The notes under the pieces were generated by a model, which saw nothing but the letters and a program-made list of their open reading frames with translations, was not told the DNA's origin and made no database searches. A stretch of DNA of 64,000 bases from Branchipolynoe longqiensis. Its lineage: Eukaryota; Annelida; Polychaeta; Phyllodocida; Polynoidae. The translations under genes and the position numbers were made by a program. This document shows, piece by piece, positions 1-13,664 of the stretch (position 1 is its first letter; the number at the start of each line of letters is the position of its first letter). The DNA is taken from contig CM059194.1 in assembly GCA_030323885.1 (NCBI GenBank), forward strand, positions 23,300,780 through 23,364,779. The letters run 5' to 3'.

Positions 1-150
1 CACTGAGCAAACCAGTCCTTGCCCTATTCTAGTAATGTCGAGCACCAGGCTAGGTAGCGACAACTATCAATTTGGTAAGTCATTCGTTTGACTCAGCCAG
101 GTTTTCAAACTCCTTACCTTCCACAATGGAAGCCTGTGCGCATACCAATT
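1..150 (-). mobile_element. SINE-A fragment (head half)
   Basis: The sequence matches the middle and head of the SINE-A family seen elsewhere in the window (CTTGCCCTATTCTAGTAATG, then GTTTGACTC), in reverse orientation. It is cut by the window edge. Confidence 0.75.
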
Positions 151-270
151 GGGGGGCCACCGCATACCAAAATATAACCCATCAAAACTACAATTTAACT
201 TTTTATATTATAGTTCTGCCCGACTGGAATACCACAAATGGTATCCTACTGCTAATCAGCTTTTGGACTC

Positions 271-620
271 TTAAAAAAAAGTAAAGCTTGTTTTATTTAA
301 CGACTCCTCTAGAGCACATTGATTTTCATATCATCGGCTATTGGACTTCAAACATATGGCCATTCTGACATATTTCTTTGGAGGAACCCGCTGCCGCCAT
401 ATAGATTACTCTTTCCGATAAGCAGCAAGGGGTCTTTTATATGCACTTTCCCACAGAAAGGAGAGCACATACCACAGCCTTCAATGAACCAATTATGGAC
501 CACTGGTTGGAATGGGAAAAAACCCAAACTGCAAATGGGTCCACTGAGCAGGATCGATCGGATGACCCACACCTTCACAGGTGGACACTCTACTGCCTGA
601 GCTACGACCCTCTCCCACGT
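271..620 (-). mobile_element. SINE-B copy with 10-bp target duplication
   Basis: This is a tRNA-headed SINE on the minus strand. The head, near 540-600, reads GTAGCTCAGG with a B-box-like segment, and the A-rich tail lies at 272-285. The duplication TTTTGGACTC occurs at 261-270 and 621-630. The body (TTTATTTAACGA, then GGCTATTGGAC) recurs at 5579-5905 and 58511-58782. It lies about 30 bp beyond the donor of OPLAH exon U. Confidence 0.85.
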
Positions 621-648
621 TTTTGGACTCCGTGCGAACGTGGCCCAC

Positions 649-803
649 CTGAAAGACTCCATTCTTGACGAGGAAGAACGATTTAAACAAAGCCCCTTCT
701 TCAAATATCGACTTGGAGTGTGGCGGCATTGAGCCGGGAGTGATTCCCCCGATGTCCGCATGGTGGCCACGACTCGCCACGAAGAAGACTGGGCGTGAGG
801 AAC
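649..803 (-). CDS. OPLAH: OPLAH exon U (most 3' visible)
   Basis: This 155-nt exon has acceptor CCTGTAG and donor TTCAG|GTGGGC. It reads [20 protein letters not shown], then [19 protein letters not shown], ending KNGVFQ. It carries the [10 protein letters not shown] signature of the HyuB half. The remaining exons, about 350 codons, lie outside the window. Confidence 0.96.
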
Positions 804-3800
804 CTACAGGAAGAAAGAGACAAAAGCCGAACCCAACATTACACAAACCGCACTCATGTAAATTGGATCAGGGTTCATACACTTTGAAAGAATTGAAAAT
901 AATCAAGGTGTAAAAATATACGGATTTTCGGTTAAGAATTATATATTGGCAGAGAGCATTATTATTCTTGGATGTCGGAGTGGGACTTATGTTATGTAAA
1001 CTAAAAGTAACTAAAACTAATAGAATTCCACTCCCATGGTACATGATGCTGAGTGAGGTAAACTATATGTTATATATGATGAGTGGAGTTGAGGGAAATG
1101 TACATGATGCTGAATGATGTAAGCTATCTGTTATATATGATGTTTGGAGTTAATGAAAAGTGCTCCTTTGCAAGAAACAGTACATGATGGTTGAAATGTT
1201 CTCTATGTGTTCATAAAGAATACAAAAGAGGAAAAGAATGATTTTACTATATACAAATCTGTAACTGTATGCAACATCCTGTCCACCCAAGACCACCCGA
1301 CTGACCCACCTGCCTAATTTGCATATGTATGGAGTACACCACCTGCAGTTGGTTTGAGTGACAGCCCCTAATGGGGTGGTCACCCACCCAGTCTGTGGGG
1401 GAGTGTCTCATTGGCTGGCTGGGGAATGTCCGGTCACCTGACTCCCTTGGCCTATCCTGACCACACACTAGTCTCAACTAATTAATTATTCAAGATTTTG
1501 CCTCAGACACACTGAAGGAAAATCACTCTCATCCTGGCTCTTGAGTGAGACACACCTACTCTAGAGCAGGACCCCAGACACTCTGTCTGATGCTATCCAA
1601 ATTCAGATATTCAAATTGAGTGCATCCACAGCCATAGGACTCCTGTCCCATGGGTTGTGGGCACTGTTTCAATATACAGGCTAAAGTGACAATGAGACAT
1701 AGTGTGGGCAGTATATGAGGAGTACAGGTGTTAGGTCACATGTAAGGGGGATGACAGGAGTTGCTGCCAATAAAGCACAACTTATTCACTTTTCATCCTT
1801 GTGACTAGTTTTCCTTCCTCTTTCCAGACATGGTTAAATTGATTAGGCTAATTGCATCACAGGTGAAATGACAGGGGAGAGTTTTGTAATCACATAGGGT
1901 GCTCACAGCGGCAGAGCATCCGTGTTTTTATAAAGGGTTTTACGAGTACTTTCCATCTAGGTCAACTTTATACAACAATTCTAGGACCTTACCGAGCTAA
2001 AGGTGACAAATTTTCTTTTCCAATATGGTGACGCTATTACTTTGATCTTGTGGACAAGTGATTCATCGCATCACAAGATTAAAAAAGCATTAAAAAAAAC
2101 CCACCATTTTAGGTGTTTATATTTCAATTGTCATTAAATTATCATTTTCAAGTGTTTCCCAGGCCGCAAGAAGATTTTCAAGGATATTCAAGCGCTTGAA
2201 TACAGTACTTCATTTTCAATGGTTTTCCATGATTTTTATGCTGTGACCCCCTAAGTACACAATTGCACTATATAAAAAAATCAGCGTAGAGCAGCCAGTA
2301 GAGGAGTGACTATACGGCCGTTGTGAGATTCAGCAGGAAAGCTAAAAATAGAACAGTTGCCTCGTGTGCAAATTGTCCATGTTAGCCTGCAGCCAACATG
2401 TTTCATGTATCAGATCTCATTCAATAGACCATTCATCAGTAACATCATTTGTGTAAACGACTACCAGCATCTACAGACAGAAGACCATGGCCTCGATGCT
2501 GACATTAAATGTGTTGTTCTAAAAAAATAACGCACTGGCTATTCGCAGAGCTGCTCTTCAAATTATAGCCACCAATACTGTGATTTGCAGAGCTGCAACA
2601 AGATCAAAGCTGGTTACCAAGAAAAGGTTAAGCTAACATAGTGATGCAATATATTTGGGATTGGGGTGGGGGAAAAGTGATTGTGAGCATACAAGTTAAA
2701 TTAATTATGAGTGATATGTTTGAGAAAAACTAATACATAAGTTAATTCAATGTGTAGCGTTTCGTAGGTGATGGATATAAAATGTCACATTAACAGAACT
2801 ATCACATAATTTATATAAATTTATGTAATTTCTAGTAATTATTTTATTGACAGAGCTTTTTGAAAATAATTTGGAATGGTAAATAAGCTGTACATGATTA
2901 AATGGGATCATTCGTATCATTACTCCCGTTATGCTGTTGTTACTTCCATTACAAAGTTCAACACTTCTACTACAAATGTGACATATTTCATATTCATCAC
3001 CTAGTAGACTTTACAATTCACATTTAATAAACTTGTGCATTAGTTTTTCTCAAACATAGCACAATCTATTTCGCAGAGCAAAGCACCTCTGTGAATAATA
3101 ATCATTCTTCTGCTAATTCGCAGAGCAAAGCAGCTCTGCGAATAGCCTCGTCCAAAAAATAAACAATATTTACCCCATACAAAATAGAACCTCTCTACAC
3201 GCAGGTTTCTGACCTTCAACGCAAACTGGGGTGATGGTGGTGAGGTCTGGCAGGTGACTCCCCCCAGCGGAAGGATGGTTAGACAGGAGAACATCTCCGT
3301 CCCGCAGCTGGTCTCCGACATGCTGCATCTAAAGAGAGAATTTCACATTAAGAAACTAGTAAAGTTGAATGCTGCATGGAATTTTAAATTAAGAAACTAG
3401 TCAAACTTAAAGCTGCGTGGAATTTCAAATAAGAAACTAGTCAAGTTTAAAGCCGCATGGAATTTCACATTAAGAAACTACTAAAGCTTAAAGGTGCATG
3501 GAATTTCACATTAAGAAACTAGTAAAACTTAAAGCTGCATGGAATATCACATTAAGAAACTAGTAAAGTTTAAAGCTGCATGGAATTTCACATTAATAAA
3601 ATAGTAAAGATTAAAGGTGCATGGAATTTCACATTAAGAAACTAGTCAAGTGTAAAGATGCATGGAATTTCAAATTAAGAAACTAGTAAACCTTAAAGCT
3701 GCATGGAATTTCACATTAAGAAACTAGTAAAGCTTAAAGATGTATGGAATTTCACATTAAGAAACTAGTCATGTTTAAAGCTGCATGGAATTTCACATTA

Positions 3801-6800
3801 AGGAACTAGTAAAGTTTAAAGCTGCATGGAATTTCAAATTAAGAAACTAGTAAAGCTTAAAGATGCATGGAATTTCACATTAAGAAACTCGTAAAAATTA
3901 GATGCATGGAATTTCAAACTAAGAAACTAGTACAACTTAAAGCTGCATAGTCTGATGAAAACATCAAATTTTCAAAACCTAGACAATTATCTAGATTTGA
4001 TTATACATATCTAACTTAGATACTGGTGTACTTATTATATTAGGCATTTGTTGTCACATAGAAGGGGATATGGAATCAAATTAACAGAACCTGTTAGTGC
4101 AGAAGTGTGTGGTGTCAAGTTTTGGAGTGCTTGCCAAAATTAATTGATGTAGCGATTGACACACACACATATATATATATGGCTTAATCCTTTTCCAAAG
4201 GACCAATAAAATGTGCTGTGGCAATATTATTTTATTTACCACCATTCATACCAAGTCACACTGACTTTATTCTTCACTGCCAAGCAAACTTGGTTCCCTT
4301 TTTGTGACTTAAAAGCCACCTAGGTACCTAGCCAGGTGAAGATTGTCCGTGCAAATGTGAAGATATGGAATTCAAGGCTATTTAAAGGCTTTTCAAGGCT
4401 GTTTTTGATAGGAATTCAAGACTATTTTCATTTGGATTTCAGGAAAAAACAACAATGGTGAATGGCGATTTCGGACTAATTTAGATCAGTGGGGACAGTT
4501 TAATGGATTTCAAGGCTTTTCAAGACTAATTACGCAAAATAGGTTAAATTCAAGGCTTTTCAACGACTTGAAATGGGGCAACTGAAGTGCAAGACTTTTC
4601 AAGAGTTTCCAGGCCCCGTGCACACCTAGCGCTCACCCTACCTGGTACTGGACGGCCTCCTGCATGGCACCCAGGTGGACTGGGATGTGGGGCGCGTTCG
4701 CCACCAGACCGCCATTCGGACCGAACATGGCACACGAGAAGTCCAGCCGCTCCTGTCACACAGAATGCAGACAGGGGATCAGGTTTTACAGCAAACAAAA
4801 CACTTCGCTTGAAAGGGAACCAGATGAGGTGGCCAAATCGGGTTACATGACTTTATATTAGGAGGGAAATGAAAGTGGGATTAGTATATTCTCTGGCTAA
4901 GGATATCACATGCCACATAAATATGATTGCACAGTAATGGCAATATTAATGAGCTACTGCCTATCAACAGGTGAGGGTGCTTGTGTTAATTAGCTGGGTC
5001 ACCTTGATGTTTGCTTAGACCAGATGGGATGGCCGAATGAGTTGAGCGTCCGTCTCCCGTTTTGGGAGATCGTGGGATTCGAAGCCATGGGTTCTTGGGT
5101 TCGAAGCCTGGTCGAGTCAAACCAATGACGTAGAAATTGATACTTGTTGCTTCCTAGTCAAGCGCTCAGCATTATTAGGATAGGGCAATGACTGGTTGGC
5201 TCAGTGTCAGGATAATGTGACTGAGTGGGTCATGGTGCTGGCGGCCCAGTCTCCCAGTGGGGAGGCACTATGTCACCATGAGTGGGCACTGTCACGAGTC
5301 GGTACCCATCCTGATATGACCTTAGATGTTGCCAGGACGTAAAACTCCAACAACCAACCTTGATGTTTGTGGAGATGGATGTTCGCTGCAGGATGCGTCC
5401 CATCTGTTCAGCTGTGCTCATGAAGCGATGTGAAAAGATGGAGAGTTGGATGACGTCAAGCTCAGGCCCTATCTGCTGCAACTTCCCAGTACCGATCTGT
5501 AAGTACGAGGAGAATTGCAACATGCTTTACTACAACAGTCTTAACGGGATCTTGATTTCCCGTTTATCCGATCTAATGCTAAAAAAAAAAGTAAAGCTTG
5601 TTTTATTTAACGATGCCTCCAGAGCGCATTGATTTTCATCATCGGCTATTGGACTATTTCTTTGGCGGAAACCCACTGCTGCCAAAAATGCTACTCTTTC
5701 TGATAAGCAGCAAAGGGTATTTTATATGCACTTTTCCACAGACAGGACATCAAATGCCACAGCCTTTGATGAACCAGTTGTGGACCACAGGTTGGAATGG
5801 AAAATAGCCCAAACTACAAATGGGTCCACTGAACAGGATTGATCGGATGAGCCACACCTTCACAGGTGGGCACCCTACCGCCTGAGCTACGTCCCGCCTG
5901 AGCTAGGTTTCATCATGTGTAGATTTCATTATGTGTTGTCAATACTGTTTTTTTAAATGTAAATAGCACGCGATATCTCATGACCAATGTAAACCACAAA
6001 CAAATCTTAAGAGTCCTTAACCTAAAACAAAACTGGGCTATATCGCCTCCTATAATTTTAGATATGTTTCGCGAGTTAAGATTTTGCTATCAGCTGTCCA
6101 ACCACTTCAAAACTGCACCAGAGGCGGTTTTATTTTGCTATAATTTTACATGGATCTGACCACTTCAGAATTCCATATAAATTTCTATGTAGGCATGTGA
6201 AATGTGATTGACAAGACTGACAGAATAGATACCACTAACGTTTTCACTGTGAATATGGCCCTTGCTGACGCCCCAATATTAAACCATCAGCAATCAATCA
6301 ACTAATCAATCAATTATCAATCTCATTAGAGCGGTAGACTTGAAGCTGGGGTACCTTGATCTTGATGTCCCCGTTCTTGGTGATGGTTGCCTCGCAGTGT
6401 GGCTCAATGAGCACCGTGCTGTTCTTGTCGACAATGATGGCGGGGCCGGACAGGACGTCACCTGCGAACAGCTTCTCGAGCAGGTACAGGGGCGTTTCGC
6501 AGTAGTGGACCCCGAAGAACACCTGCGTCAGCTACCACGGCAATGGACTACCTCAAAACCATAATCTCAACGGGAAAACAACTGCAGCAACCATGGCTGC
6601 GAGCATATAGTGTCTCGCCGCTTAAAAAAAAAAAAGGGCATCACTCAGAGGAATAAATATATATTTACCCGAAAAAGAATATGAAAAGGTTATCGCGCCT
6701 TGATATTTGCGACTTAAATCAAAATCTCATTTTTAAAGCAACACCACGACTTGTTCATTCTTGCATTATTTACCATATGATGTTGCTATTTTGTTCTGTT

Positions 6801-9800
6801 GTCTTATTTTATTGACCATTACCATATTTTATAGGTTCTTTTGTTTAAATTACTTCTTGATTACAAAAATATATATATTCTGAAACCCCCCCCCCACCCC
6901 AAAAAAAAATAAAATGTACAAGTCGTAATCAAAATTTAGATCTAATCCTGGATTTCTTTTTGGACTAAAAAAAAGTTGTTTAAAGATGGAAAGAAAAGGT
7001 GATTCTCTCTGATAAGACACACTACAGTAAAACCTCTCTAACGGACCACCTCCACAGATCAACCACTCCCCTTCATCAATCGTGTTATTTGGGTCCCAAC
7101 AATACCACTGTAACCATATTTTAACTCCCTAATCTGAACACCTCCCTAAATGGACCACTTAAAGTCGGTCCCAAGGTCGGTCGATTTAGAGAGGTTTTTC
7201 TGTATTCACATTGGAGATGACACCCACAATTATATGACTTCAGGGCTCCGTCCACCTCCATATGTCTGCTAAAGAAATACATCTTTTTTACCATAACGAG
7301 CTGACATTAGACACACAATGGGCCTAGAACAGCCAGAAGAGGATCTGTAAGTTAATATGTAAGTTATTTACGGTAATACTGAATAATTACAAGATTCAGA
7401 CGTGAGAAACACTTAAACAAACATACCATTTCCGGTTTCGGCTTCCCGGTGGACTGTGGGATGTCACAGTTAAGGTTTACTTCTGTTTTGCCCACCCCCC
7501 GAACGCGGATATCGTCAATGATGATTGATCGGTTAGCAATGGTGAATCCGAACTCTCGCTTGTAACTGCAGCCGAAAGCGGAGAGGTTAGTTGGTTGTTG
7601 GAGTTATACATCCTGGTAACAGCTAAGGTCATATCAGGATGGGTACCGACTTGTGACAGTGCACACTCATGGCGACTCTTTAGTGGTGTTCCACTGGGAG
7701 ATCAGGTTGCCAGCAACATGACCTGACATCCCACTCAGGCACAATATCCTGACACTGAGCCAACCAGTCCTTGCCCTATCCTAATTATGCCGAGCGCCTG
7801 GCAAGGAAGCTATAAGTATAAATTTTTATGTTATTGGTTTGACTCGACATGGGTTCAAACCCCACGATCTACCAAAACGGGAAACTGATGCTCAACTCAT
7901 TCGGAGAGCATAACTATCTGTCAGGCATGTGTGAAAGTGAAAACAACAACAAATAATTAAAACAATATATCAGGTTGGTCGTTATGATCTACCTTATTTT
8001 AGTTTGAAATAACTTTTATTTTAAATGGTTAATTTTGGAAATATTTGACCTGCAAACATGCTAAATTAATTTTGCTGAGCATGACAAAATTCTGACACTA
8101 GGCTTCAATTGTAATACCCTTTATATCCCAATAGAAGCATGCTACCCAATAGAAGCACCCCCCCCCCCCCCCCCCCCATTTCAAGATTGAAAGCACGCAC
8201 AAATTTACAATCATATTCAGACTGAATGCACATAAAATAAGACAATCCCACTTTATTTCAGAGTCTCAACAAAAACAAATAAAAATTTACGATCATATTC
8301 AGACTGGATGCACATAAAATAATACAATCCCACTTTTATTTCAGAGGCACGACAAAAACAAATACATGAAATTCTTTAACTTTGAATAGACGCACATCCA
8401 TGTGTCTGCACTCGCGCAGTGCGCGTCTATTGGGACATAAATGGTAGTTTTAACTAATTAAATTTACTTAGTATTTCCCTATATGCAGGAACAAATGCTG
8501 AATGAGTGTACTGTATCCAAGTTACAGCTACAGAATCAAATCTAGATAAGTGTGTGATAGGCCTGTCATAGTGTACGGCAGGTTCCCCCTGGTCTGTATT
8601 GGATGCAATGTGGAGAGAAAACTGAAGAGAAACGTATACATCACCGTTTATTTCCAGAATCCTCCACTCTCTGCGGCATCACAAAACCAAATGACCCACC
8701 CACTGACCAGCCAGGTCGCAGGTAACCTCTTATGGTGGGGGGTGGCCACTAGCTGGTCGCAGAGGGGGAGCGGTCCACCCAGGGACCGTCTTTGGCTAGC
8801 CTGCTGCCACCCGTCACCACAGATGGCAACAGAGGTCAGTGTGGTCCCTGCCGCCACCACGTGGCGGTGAGGCTCAGATAGGACTACTACAAGTGTTTTG
8901 GTTTTGAAAATGGACTATGCAGAAGCGTGCTTCACCTCTGACGGGTGGCTAGGTGGACACTAACTTCAGTATCTTGGAAGTGATGTATTGCTTGAACCTG
9001 TTTGACCTATCTTGACTCACTGGTGGCTAGGTGGATACTAACTTCAGTATTTTGGAAGTGATGTATTGCTTGAACCTGTTTAACCTATCTGGACTCACTG
9101 GTGGCTAGGTGGATACTAACTTCAGTATTTTGGAAGTGATGTATTGCTTGAACCTGTTTGACCTATTTGACCTATCTCGAGTTACTTGAGCCTAAGTGGA
9201 CACTAACTTCAGTACCTTGGAAGTGATGTATTGCTCGAACCTGTTTGACCTATCTGGATTCACTCACTGGTGGCTAGGTGGACACAAACTTCAGTATATT
9301 GGAAGTGACATATTGCTCGAACCTGTTTGACCTGTTTGACCTATCTGGACTCAGCGGTGGCTAGGTGGACACCAACTTCAGCTTCAGTATCTTGGAAGTG
9401 ACATATTGCTTTAACCTATTTGACCTATCTTGACTCACTGGTGGCTACGTGGAAACCAACTTCAGTATCTTGGGAGTGATGTATTGCTTGAACCTGTTTG
9501 ACCTATCTTGTCTCAGTGGTGGCTATGTGGAAACCAACTTCAGTATCTTGGGAGTGATCTATTGCTCGAACCTGTTTGACCTATTTGGACTCGATAGTGG
9601 CTAGCTGGAAACCAACTTCAGTATCTTGGAAGTGAAGTATTTAACCTATTTGACCTATCTGCACTCACTGGTGACTAGGTGGGCACCAACATCAGTATCC
9701 TGGAAGTAACGTATTGCTTGAACCTGTTTGACCTATTTGACCTATCTAGACCCACTGGTGGCTAGGTGGACACCAACTTCAGTATCTTGGAAGTGACATA

Positions 9801-12800
9801 TTTGACCTATTTGACATATCTAGACTCACTTTTTGAGGAATGTCCTGCCGAAGTCTCCGGCCTTGCAGGAGTTGTCCGTTGCTGGAAAGTCCTTGGCTGA
9901 GCACATGAGGGCACAGTCTGTGCTGGCATAGCGCATGTGCAGGAATGGCTCCGTCTGGATGTAGTCCCTGCACAGTGTGTGACACAAAATAGCAGAGAAA
10001 ATAAAAAACAATTAAACCTACAAAAACCATCACTTGACGTTTGTTTGTTGGGGTTATACGATCGATTGATTGGGGGTTGTTTTACACCATGTCGACAACA
10101 ACGGCCATATTCATGGCGAGAAGTGTTTAACTTGCATTCTGTCCATTTTCATTTAACGATCACTTTTACACAGTGTAAAAAGCACACAATCAAATATTTG
10201 TCAAAAGACACACATGAAGTTAAAAAGCTCACAATTATAAAAAAAATTTTTGTCAAGGAAAATAAAATTGCAGCTAAATGTCATTCTTAGTATATTGGTA
10301 AAGATTGATTTAATAAACGATATGAGGTGGTACAGCCCTGCTGCCCTCAAGAAAGCTAAAGTTCCTTCTTGTTTTACATTTTGTGACCTTACTATGAAAA
10401 GGTTCTATCTGACAAAGTGACCAAATCGGTGTTATGGATGTAAAAATGTTCTATCTACAAAAGGCTATCATGCAGTTACACAACTGTTTCTCAACTGGTA
10501 TTTTTCACTGAGATATATTAAAAATAATATTGTTCCATTTGCTTTGCTATTGTCATGGGGGTGATGAAAATGGGAAATATTGCACCTAAAGCGGGACTCG
10601 AACCCACATCTCTTTGCATTCCGGGCCAGTGTGCTAAGCATTACACCACCTAGCCTCCCTGATATCAGCACACTACTCATGCCTACCTGTCTATGTGGTT
10701 ACTTGCCTGAGACGTCAGTGCAGACCACTACACTCGTCCCCCTGGAATTGTAAGTCTTTTAATGCTTACAATTACATACATACAGGCAGTGCACTTACAC
10801 ATACACAGGGAAGGTTCAACAACTATACAGCACATAGCTTGTACAGGATCCTGGTCACAGCAACCAATGTTGTGATGGTGATGAAAATGGGAAATATTGC
10901 GCTTAGAGCGGGACTCGAACCCACATCTCTTTACATTCTGGGCCAGTGTGCTAATCAATACACCACCTAGGCTCCCTGATATCAACACACTACCCATGCC
11001 TACATGTCTATGTGGTTACTGGTTACTTGCCTGAGAGGTCAGTGCAGACTACTACACTCGTCCCCCTGGAATTGTAGTCTTTAAATGCTTACAATTACAT
11101 ACATATAGGCAATACACTTACATATACATACACAGGGTAGGTTCAACAACTATACAGCGCATAGCTTGTACAGGATCTTGGTCACAGCAACCAGTGTCGT
11201 GGGGGTGATGAAAATAGGAAATATTGCACCTAGAGCGAGACTCGAACCCACATCTCTTTGCATTCCGGGCCAGTGTGCTAACCATTACACAACCTACGCT
11301 CCCTGATATCAACACACTACCCACGCCTACCTGCCTATGTCGTTACTTGCCTGAGAGGTCAGTGCAGACCACTACACTATCAAGCAGTTAGACAGCTTCA
11401 GTCCTCATTATCTCGAAAACACCATTTTGTCAGATAGAACCTTTTTATAGTAAGGTCGCGATTTGTAAACAGATCATGCATACTGTTTGCCTTGAAAAAT
11501 TGTTGGTGCAAGATCATAAGATCAACGCTTCTGCAGTAACAGATTCTATTAAATTGACTTGGTACTCCCTTCTGTGTGCCAACAGCTGTTTAACAAGCGC
11601 ACAAGTATCTAAGTTAGATATGTAGAAAACAATCTCGATAATTGTTTTAGTTTTGAAAATTTGATGTTTCATCGGACTATGCAGCTTTAATTATCAATTA
11701 TAAAACCAGCTTTATAAGTAAAACAGAGATGGGAGTCGCCCCCAAAGAAAAACCAAAAACGAGGAAAAGAAGAGAAAAAACAAAGCAGGAAAGTCTGACT
11801 GCGTAAATCAGAATTTAAAAGAAAACCGCAAATGACTTATCCCTGTTAAAAGCTATAAAAGGTTAAGGAAATGAACAGAAAACCGGAAATGACTTATCCC
11901 TGTTAAAAGCTATAAAAGGTTAAGGAAATGAACACAAAACCGGAAATGACTTATCCCTGTTAAAAGCTATAAAAGGTTAAGGAAATGAACAGAAAACCGG
12001 AAATGACTTATCCCTGTTAAAAGCTATAAAAGGTTAAGGAAATGAACACAAAACTGGAAATGACTTATCCCTGTTAAAATCTATAAAAGGTTAAGGAAAT
12101 GAACACAAAACCGGAAATGACTTATCCCTGTTAAAAGCTATAAAAGGTTAAGGAAATGAACACAAAACCGGAAATGACTTATCCCTGTTAAAAGCTATAA
12201 AAGGTTAAGGAAATGAACACAAAACCGGAAATGACTTATCCCTGTTAAAAGCTATAAAAGGTTAAGGAAATGAACACAAAACCGGAAATGACTTATCCCT
12301 GTTAAAAGCTATAAAAGGTTAAGAAAATGAACAGAAAACCGGACATAACTTATCCCTGTTAAAAGCTATAAAAAGCTCAGAAGGTCTTCATCTATTAACT
12401 TACGCAGTGAAGCCCTGAGCCTTTAGCGCCACTTGGCATGTCTTGGTCAGTGCTTGGATACGGGTATCAAGCTGTTGATAGGACGCTGAAAATACAAACA
12501 TGATAAATACACCAATATATATGTGATGTATAACGCATTACACTAGTATAAATACTAGGGGAACATGTATTTACTATTATTATTCCTCCATAGCTGCCTT
12601 GGTGGAGTACACCCCCCCCCCCAACTCCAACTGTCGGGGTAAACTAGTAGGGTGGCCCCTTTTGCGCCGCACATACTGGAGGAATTTATATATATATATA
12701 CGAGTCAGCCTCACGAAAACGGGCCAATCGGTGGTCAAGTGAAGATGTCGGCGTCGCAATTCTTAAAAGTGTAGTGCATTTCTTTGTTTCATATTACATT

Positions 12801-13631
12801 ATCCTAGAAACAAATCAGGTTGTTTTATTTTCTCGACCTTTACATTTAGGATAAATTTAAAGACTTTCCAACACCTCTGTCAATGCTAAATCATAATTAT
12901 ACCAATCGATGCCGACATCCAATGATCGACACCGACAACTTTAACAGATGTCGGCATCGCAATTCTTAAAGTCTCATGCATTTCTTTGTTTTATATTATA
13001 TTATCCTAGAAACAAATCAGGTTGTTGTATTTTCTCGACCTTTACATTCAGGATAAATTTAAAGACTTTCCAACACCTATGTCAATGCTAAATTATAATT
13101 ATACCGATCGACGCCGAAATCCATGCTCGACGCCGACAACTTTTACCAAATGGCCTCTTTTCAGGATCACGAAAAGAGGCCAATTGGTGGTCAATGTCGG
13201 CGTCGAGCTTGGATATCGGCGTCGATCGGTATAATTATAATTTAGAATTGACATAGGTGTTGGAAAGTCTTTAAATTTATCCTGAATGTAAAGGTCGAGA
13301 AAGTACAACAACCTGAATTGTTTTTAGGATAATATAAAATAAAACAAAGAAATGTACGAGTCTTTAAGAATTGCGACGCCGATATCTGTTAAAGTTGTCG
13401 GCATCGATGATTGGATGTCGGCGTCGATCAGGATAATTATGATTTAGCATTGACAGAGGTGTTGGAAAGTCTTTAAATTTATCCTGAATGTAAAGGTCGA
13501 GAAAATAAAACAACTTGATTTGTTTCTAGGATAATTTAATATGAAACAAAGAAATGCACTACACTTTTAAGAATTGCGATGCCAACATCTTCACTTGACC
13601 ACCGATTGGCCCGTTTTCGTGAGGCTGACTC

Positions 13632-13664
<33 letters not shown>

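Noticed and set aside
3949..3965. CTGATGA motif suggesting a hammerhead ribozyme in MITE-A and near 54990
   Set aside because: No GAAA core partner or three-stem arrangement is present at the required spacing.
4587..4861. Plus-strand open frames over 4.59-4.86 kb
   Set aside because: They are antisense shadows of OPLAH exon S, whose minus-strand translation is strongly conserved.
13022..13311. Matching 70-residue frames on both strands
   Set aside because: The identity follows from the palindrome; the sequence has no protein-like composition or homologue I recognise.
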